The notes under the pieces were generated by a model that was not told where the DNA came from, ran no database searches, and saw nothing but the letters and a program-made list of their open reading frames with translations. DNA of 64,000 bases, taken from an uncultured Bacillota bacterium. GTDB lineage: Bacteria; Bacillota; Clostridia; Oscillospirales; Oscillospiraceae. The DNA lies in the NCBI GenBank assembly GCA_947073765.1, contig CAMTMZ010000008.1, positions 1 to 64,000 on the forward strand, in the 5' to 3' direction. Positions 57,638 to 64,000 of this stretch are shown here, one piece after another (positions within the stretch are counted from its first letter, which is position 1; each line of letters starts with the position of its first letter). The position numbers were made by a program, and so were the translations under genes.

Positions 57638-58756
57638 CTATTTGGCGTCTGGGTTGTAACTGGAAGTGGATACGTCCCGCTCGGAAACGGAATCCACGGT
57701 GGCGGCGGGGCGCATCTCTTCGGGCAGCTTCTCCGGAAGATCCTCCAGGTCGTAGTGGGCCCCGTCATAGACGGGCTCTTCGGCGATGAGGTCGCCGTCC
57801 TCCGGGACGGTGACCCCGCCGGGCATCACGTGGTGGACCGCCGGGTCCTCCCCGATGACGGCAGGTTCCCGGCTGCCCACGTCCGCAACGGCCCTCTGGC
57901 CCACCTGGACGTAAATTGCGTCGTCGTCGGGGTCCAGCTCCGCCAAAACGGATAGGATGTGGTCGTTCACATCGGTGAGGGTCAGCTCGATTCGGTTGGC
58001 CTCCTCGTCCACACCCCAGCCTGCCATCACATCGCGGCACACAGGGTCGGAATCGGGGAGGGCGTTGAGCCGGTCCATCAGCTCCTTAAGCTGGGCCAGG
58101 GAGTACTTGCAGGAGGAGAATGTCACATGGCCGCCGTCTGTCCAGTCCAGCACCTGGAGTTCCAGGGATTTGTCCCCGGGGTCCTCGCTTTCCACCAGTT
58201 GGACCACCAGCCATCCGGCGTCGTTCAAATATGCCCCGCCGTACCAGTCGGGCAGGGCGCCGTTGAAGTGGTCCAGCAGTTTCTGGTAGTCCTCAGCCCC
58301 CTCCTGAACCGGGACGTCTCCCACATAGGCGCCGCCGGGCAGGCCGCCAGTGTTGGGGGCCTGGGGGCGGTCCAGAATATCGCCCGCGTAGGTGTCGCGA
58401 TCAATGACGCTTGTAGAGTAGTTTTCCCGGCCCCCGCCGCCCTTGTCGCTGACGGCAGCGTCTTCTGTGGCATATCCCGTCAAACCCTCTACCGTCACAT
58501 AGCTGTGGAGGGGCATGCCGGCCCGATGGGTCCAAAGAATTTCCTGGCCGTTGATATTGTCCAGGCCCTTCATGGCCTGGTAGAAGGGGAACACCCCGAT
58601 TACCAGCGCCGCGCAGGCGGCGATGGCCCCATATTTTATCCAGGGGACGGGCCGCTTCTTCACCGGCTGGGTCAGCTTCTCAGTGAGCGCCGCCCGGGCC
58701 TCGGGGGAGGGGCTCATCTGCTTGTTCATGGAATCAAGCAATTCCTTATTCATCAA
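57638..58756 (-). CDS. Putative transmembrane anti-sigma factor / regulatory membrane protein
   Basis: 372 aa, one N-proximal TM helix (YGAIAACAALVIGVFPF); overlaps the ECF sigma gene. Confidence 0.55.
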   Translation of the reverse strand: MMNKELLDSMNKQMSPSPEARAALTEKLTQPVKKRPVPWIKYGAIAACAALVIGVFPFYQAMKGLDNINGQEILWTHRAGMPLHSYVTVEGLTGYATEDAAVSDKGGGGRENYSTSVIDRDTYAGDILDRPQAPNTGGLPGGAYVGDVPVQEGAEDYQKLLDHFNGALPDWYGGAYLNDAGWLVVQLVESEDPGDKSLELQVLDWTDGGHVTFSSCKYSLAQLKELMDRLNALPDSDPVCRDVMAGWGVDEEANRIELTLTDVNDHILSVLAELDPDDDAIYVQVGQRAVADVGSREPAVIGEDPAVHHVMPGGVTVPEDGDLIAEEPVYDGAHYDLEDLPEKLPEEMRPAATVDSVSERDVSTSSYNPDAK

Positions 58757-59255
58757 AATACGCTCCTTTCAGCTTCTCCCGGAGCTGTTCCCGGCCCCGG
58801 GTGAGCCGCATTCGGACGGCTCCGGGGCGGATCGCCAGAGCTTTGGCGATCTCCTGGGTGGACAGCTCCTGGAAGTAAAACAGATAGATGGGCAGGCGGT
58901 AGTCCTCGGTCAGGTCTTGCAGGGCCTCCCAAACCCGGTTTTCCTCGGGCTCCCGGAACTGGACCAGGGCGTCCTCCCGCTCCAGCAGAGGAACGGTCCT
59001 CTGCCTCCAGGAGGAGGAGGTCACCCGCCGGGCCTGGTTGATGGTGGTGCGCAGCAGCCAGGCTTTCCGGTGCTCCTCGTCCCGAAAACTTTTTCCAGAT
59101 TGATAGTAGGCCAGGAATACCTCCTGAAATACGTCGTCGGCGTCGGCCCGGCTGCCCGTCCGGGCCAGAGCCAGGCCGTACACCGTATTTTGATAGCGGT
59201 CTATGATCTCCTCCATCCCACCGCCCGCGCGCAGCGGCAGAGCTTCCATACGCAA
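58746..59255 (-). CDS. ECF-type RNA polymerase sigma factor
   Basis: YGLALARTGSRADADDVFQEVFLAYYQ (sigma2), YLFYFQELSTQEIAKALAIRPGAVRMRLTRGREQLR (sigma4). Confidence 0.92.
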   Translation of the reverse strand: MRMEALPLRAGGGMEEIIDRYQNTVYGLALARTGSRADADDVFQEVFLAYYQSGKSFRDEEHRKAWLLRTTINQARRVTSSSWRQRTVPLLEREDALVQFREPEENRVWEALQDLTEDYRLPIYLFYFQELSTQEIAKALAIRPGAVRMRLTRGREQLREKLKGAYFDE

Positions 59256-59378
59256 GACCTCCTTTCATCCATAACTCAAAGAAGCGGGGCGAATTGTCAC
59301 GGGCCCAAAAAACTTTCTTCCCATTCTACCAGAGTTGTGCTATAATTACCATGTTATATTGTGGGCAGGAGGGCGTAT

Positions 59379-59900
59379 ATGATTATCCTGGGCATCGACC
59401 CCGGCGTGGCGACCATCGGGTTTGGGGTCATCCGGGGATCGCGGCAGAAGAATGAGCTGCTGCGCTATGGGGTTATCACCACCCCTCCGGGGATACCCCT
59501 ATCCCGCCGGCTGCTGCAAATTTCTGACGATATGGAGGAGCTGATTCACACCTTTCACCCCGACGAAATGGCGGTGGAGGAGCTGTTCTTTTCCAAGAAC
59601 ATCACCACCGGCATCTCCGTGGCCCACGGCCGGGGAGTGATCCTCCTGGCGGCGGAGAAACTGGGGGTGCCCGTTTTTGAGTATACCCCCATGCAGGTGA
59701 AGCAGGCGGTAGCGGGGTACGGAGGGGCGGACAAGCGGCAGGTGATGCTTATGACCCAGCGGCTGCTGTCCATGAAGGAGGTCCCCCGCCCCGACGACGC
59801 CGCCGACGCCCTGGCCATCGCCATCTGCCACGCCCGGTCGGCCACCAGCCTGCTGAATATGGAGCGGGTCTTTGATCCGGAGAAATACGATACGAGGTAA
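59379..59900 (+). CDS. ruvC: Holliday junction endodeoxyribonuclease RuvC
   Basis: ILGIDPGVATIGFGVI, VEELFFSKN, DDAADALAIAICH. Confidence 0.96.
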   Translation: MIILGIDPGVATIGFGVIRGSRQKNELLRYGVITTPPGIPLSRRLLQISDDMEELIHTFHPDEMAVEELFFSKNITTGISVAHGRGVILLAAEKLGVPVFEYTPMQVKQAVAGYGGADKRQVMLMTQRLLSMKEVPRPDDAADALAIAICHARSATSLLNMERVFDPEKYDTR

Positions 59901-59905
59901 CGTCA

Positions 59906-60514
59906 ATGTTTTATTATGTAAATGGTACGGTGGCCCACATTGAGCCCTATCTGGCCGTCATTGACTGTGGCGGCGTGGGCTACGCCTGCCGCACCACCAG
60001 CTACACCCTGTCCACCCTGAAAAAAGGGGAGAAGGGGAAGCTTTTTACCCACCTGAATGTCCGGGAGGACGGGATGGAGCTGTACGGTTTTTCCACAGCG
60101 GAGGAACTGCGGCTGTTCCGGCAGCTCATCTCTGTGTCTGGGGTGGGGCCCAAGGCGGCGCTGTCCATCCTGTCGGCCAGCAACCCGGCCAATTTGGCCC
60201 TGTCCATCATCACTGGGGATGAAAAGGCCCTCACCTGTGCCCAGGGCATCGGCAAGAAGATCGCCCAGCGGGTGATTCTGGAGCTGAAAGACAAGCTGGC
60301 CAAGGGCCAGTCCATCAACGCCGCTGGGGAGAGTTACGGCGGCACAGGGGTCACCGTCATCCCGGAGAACAAGCTGTCTGAGGCCACCGCCGCCCTGGCT
60401 GTGCTGGGCTACTCCCAGGGGGAGATCAGCCTGGCCCTGAAGGGCATCGACCTGGATAGCCAGCCGCTGGAGCAGATTATTAAGCAGGCCCTGAAAAAAA
60501 TGGTGAAGGGGTGA
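59906..60514 (+). CDS. ruvA: Holliday junction branch migration protein RuvA
   Basis: GVGYACRTT, VSGVGPKAALSILS, AQGIGKKIAQRVILELKDK. Confidence 0.97.
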   Translation: MFYYVNGTVAHIEPYLAVIDCGGVGYACRTTSYTLSTLKKGEKGKLFTHLNVREDGMELYGFSTAEELRLFRQLISVSGVGPKAALSILSASNPANLALSIITGDEKALTCAQGIGKKIAQRVILELKDKLAKGQSINAAGESYGGTGVTVIPENKLSEATAALAVLGYSQGEISLALKGIDLDSQPLEQIIKQALKKMVKG

Positions 60515-61176
60515 AGCGGACCATGACAGAAAAAGAGTCGAAAGAAAAATCCTTGCAGGAGCAGAAAGAGGAGTATCCAGCCCCTGGCTGGGACGCGATT
60601 ACCGCCGCCTTTGACAAACTGTACCCTGGACAGGACCATCCCCGGCACTTCGGCTGCCTCATCTCCTGGCATCTGGGCGGGCCCGATCCCCTCCAGGGGG
60701 TGAGCGCCTACGATGGAGGAGATTATTTTCATTTCGTCTCTTACGGCCTGTCCGACCTCTATGAAAAGGAGGGAACTGACCCGGAGTACAGCGGTTATGG
60801 CCTGGAATTTACCCTGAAGCTGCGCAAGGAGGGGATGGGAGAGGAGATAGCTGAACAGCAGTGCATCATAGGTATCTTCAACGATCTGGCCCGGCTCACC
60901 TTCGAGAAAGGAGAGCAGTTTTTTCCCAACGAGTACATCTACACCGGTCAGGAACTGGGTTTCGACGTAAACCAGAGGTCCAAGCTCACCGGCTTTGTCA
61001 CTGCTTTGGACGATGCGGGCACTATCGACACGCCCAACGGCAAGGTGGACTTTGTCAAGCTTATTGGAGCTACTGACGCCGAATTGAAGGCTGTTATGGA
61101 CAAGAAGCTGACTGTTCAAGAGCTGATTGAGAAGATCGGAGACATAACCGACTACACCCGGGATAGTGTAATTTAG
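60511..61176 (+). CDS. Suppressor of fused (SUFU)-domain protein
   Basis: GWDAITAAFDKLYPGQDHPRHFG, HFVSYGLSDLYE, GYGLEFTLKL. Confidence 0.82.
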   Translation: MKRTMTEKESKEKSLQEQKEEYPAPGWDAITAAFDKLYPGQDHPRHFGCLISWHLGGPDPLQGVSAYDGGDYFHFVSYGLSDLYEKEGTDPEYSGYGLEFTLKLRKEGMGEEIAEQQCIIGIFNDLARLTFEKGEQFFPNEYIYTGQELGFDVNQRSKLTGFVTALDDAGTIDTPNGKVDFVKLIGATDAELKAVMDKKLTVQELIEKIGDITDYTRDSVI

Positions 61177-61184
61177 GAGGAAGT

Positions 61185-61517
61185 ATGGCAAAATTTGAGT
61201 GTACCCTGCATGGCGACTACGACCAGGCCCTGAACTATTTTCACGACGGCATCCTCGACGGCAGCATGTCCGCATCCTTTGAGGAGGAGAGCTACTTTCA
61301 GTCCTGCGGCGTGCGGTGTACCGTCCGGGTCTATGAGCGCTACAGCATGACCGGCGGCAACCGGCTGTCCATGACCCTTACCCTTGTGGGAGACGGGGAG
61401 AAGCTGTTACTCTCCGGCATCACAGCCGGAGGAAGCCAGGGAATACTGTTTAAATTCAATACCTTTGGTGAGGAGGCTTTCCTGGATGTCCTCCGGGATC
61501 TGGCCCAACGCTGGTAA
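61185..61517 (+). CDS. DUF6054-like family protein
   Basis: 110 aa; [57 protein letters not shown] resembles DUF6054 from memory. Confidence 0.6.
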   Translation: MAKFECTLHGDYDQALNYFHDGILDGSMSASFEEESYFQSCGVRCTVRVYERYSMTGGNRLSMTLTLVGDGEKLLLSGITAGGSQGILFKFNTFGEEAFLDVLRDLAQRW

Positions 61518-61530
61518 AGGAAGTGACGCT

Positions 61531-62592
61531 TTGAGCATCGATTTTTCCGGCGGAGATTTTTCCACCGAGGAGCTGGAGCCTCTGGTTACCACCTCTCTCA
61601 CCCGGGAGGACGAGGGGGAGTACTCCCTGCGGCCCAAAACGCTGAAGGAGTACATCGGCCAGGAGAAGGCCAAGGGTAACCTGGAGGTATTTATTCAGGC
61701 GGCGAAAATGCGCGATGAGCCCCTGGACCATGTGCTGCTCCACGGGCCTCCGGGCCTGGGCAAAACCACCCTCAGCGGCATCATCGCCAACGAGATGGGG
61801 GTCAACGTGCGCATCACCTCCGGCCCAGCCATCGAAAAGGCGGGGGACCTGGCTGCCCTGCTCACAAACCTGAACGAGAACGACATCCTCTTTGTGGACG
61901 AGATTCACCGCCTCAACCGGTCGGTGGAGGAGATTCTCTATCCCGCTATGGAGGACTACGCCATCGATATCATCATCGGTAAGGGTCCGTCAGCCAATTC
62001 CATCCGCCTGGATCTGCCCAAGTTTACGCTGATCGGGGCCACTACCCGGGCGGGACAGCTGTCCGCCCCTCTGCGGGACCGCTTTGGAGTTACCCTGCGG
62101 CTGGAGCTGTACAGCCCGGAGGAGCTGAGCTGGATCGTCACCCGCTCTGCTGGCATCCTGGAGGTGCCCATCGAGCACGACGGCGCCATGGAAATCGCCA
62201 AACGCTCCCGGGGAACTCCCCGCATCGCCAACCGGATGCTGCGCCGGGTGCGGGATTTTGCCCAGGTGCGGGCGGGGGGAGTTATCACCAAAAAGGTGGC
62301 TGACGAAGCCCTCACAGCGCTGGAAATTGACCACTTGGGCCTGGATTCCATCGACCACCGGATGCTGTACTCAATCATTGAAAACTATCGGGGCGGGCCT
62401 GTGGGACTTGAGACTTTAGCCGCCACCATCAACGAGGAGTCCGTCACCCTGGAGGACGTATACGAGCCCTACCTGATGCAGCTGGGCTTTTTGACCCGTA
62501 CCCCCCGGGGCCGGTGCGTTACCCAGAAGGCCTATCAGCATTTAGGTCTCTCTGTCCCTGGCGGAGACGAGCTGGATCAGCTGAGCTTATGA
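61531..62592 (+). CDS. ruvB: Holliday junction DNA helicase RuvB
   Basis: [39 protein letters not shown]; probable TTG start at 61531 after AAAGGAAG. Confidence 0.97.
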   Translation: MSIDFSGGDFSTEELEPLVTTSLTREDEGEYSLRPKTLKEYIGQEKAKGNLEVFIQAAKMRDEPLDHVLLHGPPGLGKTTLSGIIANEMGVNVRITSGPAIEKAGDLAALLTNLNENDILFVDEIHRLNRSVEEILYPAMEDYAIDIIIGKGPSANSIRLDLPKFTLIGATTRAGQLSAPLRDRFGVTLRLELYSPEELSWIVTRSAGILEVPIEHDGAMEIAKRSRGTPRIANRMLRRVRDFAQVRAGGVITKKVADEALTALEIDHLGLDSIDHRMLYSIIENYRGGPVGLETLAATINEESVTLEDVYEPYLMQLGFLTRTPRGRCVTQKAYQHLGLSVPGGDELDQLSL

Positions 62593-62602
62593 GGGAAAAA
62601 GA

Positions 62603-63070
62603 GTGGAGTATCGAAAAGCAGGTCCGGAAGATCTGGAGGCTGTTCTGAATCTGGTGCGGGATACCATCCGCACGACATATCCCCGGTACTATCCTCAGGG
62701 CTGTGTGGACTTTTTTGTGGACTGGCACAGCCCGGAGCGGTTGTTCACGGCTATAGCGGACGGACAGGTGAGCGTCTTGCTGGACGACGGCGGGAACCTG
62801 GTGGGAACAGGCAGCCAGGAGGGAAACCATATTACACGGGTGTTTGTCCTGCCGAGATACCAGGGGCGGGGTTACGGGCGTTATATTCTGGACCGTCTGG
62901 AAGAGGCCGTGGCAAAGGATTGTGATACAGTCCGGCTGGATGCCTCTCTGCCCGCCGTCCAGCTCTATGAACGCCGGGGCTACCGCACAGTGGAGCATCA
63001 GAGCGAAGAGGCAGAGGGCAGCTGTGTGCTGGTGTGGGACGTAATGGAAAAATATCTGAGGGAGGGCTGA
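62603..63070 (+). CDS. GNAT family N-acetyltransferase
   Basis: VLPRYQGRGYGRYILDRLEE acetyl-CoA motif; GTG start. Confidence 0.9.
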   Translation: MEYRKAGPEDLEAVLNLVRDTIRTTYPRYYPQGCVDFFVDWHSPERLFTAIADGQVSVLLDDGGNLVGTGSQEGNHITRVFVLPRYQGRGYGRYILDRLEEAVAKDCDTVRLDASLPAVQLYERRGYRTVEHQSEEAEGSCVLVWDVMEKYLREG

Positions 63071-63073
63071 GCC

Positions 63074-63454
63074 GTGGAAGAAAATACACTGTTCTTTTTT
63101 AACAAAAGGCCGGAAGCCATTCCTCTGTACGAGGTGTTCGAGAGCCGCCTGCTGTCGGAGCTGGAAGGGGTGGTGATCCAGCCGCAAAAGAGCCAGATCA
63201 CCCTGAAAAACCGCCGGGTGTTCGGGGCGGTGTCTTTCCTTCCTGCCCGGAAGGCTAAGGACCGCCCAGATCCCTATCTCACGATAACCGTGGGGCTGAA
63301 CCGTCGGGAGGGTTCTCCACGCATGGATCAGGTTTCTGAGCCATATCCTGGAAGGTGGACCCACCACCTGGTGATCGGCTCTGTGGAGGAGATCGACGAT
63401 GAGCTTATGGACTGGGTCCGGGAGGCGTATGACTTTGCGGCGGGGAAGCGGTAA
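63074..63454 (+). CDS. DUF5655-like domain protein
   Basis: FFNKRPEAIPLYEVFE... QPQKSQITLKNRRVFGAVSF...RWTHHLVIGSVEEIDDELMDWVREAYDFA resembles DUF5655 from memory. Confidence 0.6.
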   Translation: MEENTLFFFNKRPEAIPLYEVFESRLLSELEGVVIQPQKSQITLKNRRVFGAVSFLPARKAKDRPDPYLTITVGLNRREGSPRMDQVSEPYPGRWTHHLVIGSVEEIDDELMDWVREAYDFAAGKR

Positions 63455-63589
63455 GCGATATAAATCATTCAACCCGCAGAATTTGAACTCCATATTGGTT
63501 TTGAGGATATTTATTGTGCGGGAGCTTATTTTTCTGTCTGTTGAAATAAAGTAAAATGGAATAACGTTGAAAATTTGAGGTGTATCGAC

Positions 63590-64000
63590 ATGGGCAAGTT
63601 ATTTGGAACGGACGGCATTCGAGGTGTGGTGAACGCGGGCCTGGACGCCGACCTGGCGTATAAAGTGGGACTGGCGGTGGCCACAGTGCTGGCGAAGAAC
63701 AAGGGAGGCAAGCCCCTGGTGACCATCGGCAAGGACACCCGCATCTCCGGCGACCTGCTCAAGGGTTCGCTGATTTCGGGGCTGTGCACCGCCGGAGCGG
63801 ATGTGCTGGACCTGGGCACCCTGCCCACCCCTGGGGTGGCCTGGGTGACGGTGGACGAGGAGGCTGACGCGGGAATTGTCATCTCCGCCAGCCACAACCC
63901 CTTTGAGCACAACGGCATTAAAATCTTCAACGGCGAAGGCTTCAAGCTGTCCGACGAACTGGAGGAAAAGATTGAGGATATCGTCCTTTTCGGTTCCAAC
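63590..64000 (+). CDS. glmM: Phosphoglucosamine mutase, truncated by window end
   Basis: MGKLFGTDGIRGVVN; catalytic serine loop VISASHNPFEHNGIKIF; open to the window edge. Confidence 0.95.
   Translation, partial: MGKLFGTDGIRGVVNAGLDADLAYKVGLAVATVLAKNKGGKPLVTIGKDTRISGDLLKGSLISGLCTAGADVLDLGTLPTPGVAWVTVDEEADAGIVISASHNPFEHNGIKIFNGEGFKLSDELEEKIEDIVLFGSN

Noticed and set aside
1-64000. CRISPR arrays, IS elements, rRNA operons, integrases, toxin-antitoxin pairs beyond the deaminase locus
   Set aside because: No regularly spaced direct repeats, transposase/integrase ORFs or rRNA sequence recognised in the window.

Overview
Chromosomal window from a fairly GC-rich Clostridia-type genome. The gene order (pyrH-frr-uppS-cdsA-dxr-rseP-ispG-polC; ylxM-ffh-rpsP-khpA-rimM; ruvC-ruvA-..-ruvB; glmM) fits an Oscillospiraceae-like gut Firmicute, but that is inference. 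Three parts stand out. (1) An AT-rich left end (about 1-3300) carries an 875-aa P-loop NTPase + zinc deaminase protein resembling the AvcD / antiphage dCTP deaminase family. It has a long uncharacterised C-terminal extension, a previously unlisted overlapping 47-aa ORF, and a structured intergenic segment next to a tRNA-Gly(CCC). (2) A carbohydrate catabolic region of about 20 kb (5776-25894) encodes two tandem split transketolases, hydroxypyruvate reductase/glycerate kinase, a TRAP transporter, sugar epimerase/isomerase, SDR, two FGGY kinases, a LacD/LsrF-type aldolase, Zn-ADH and an RpiR regulator. A recurring palindrome TGAAAT-NN-ATTTCA sits on three sigma-A-like promoters of this region, which suggests one unified regulon. 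(3) The rest is mostly housekeeping, with an FMN riboswitch upstream of a ribU-like gene, a 2384-aa cyclic beta-1,2-glucan synthase-like protein, SUFU and DUF6054-like genes between ruvA and ruvB, and a degraded XRE-HTH remnant between cdsA and dxr. Product calls come from motif and family recognition by eye; no database search was run.
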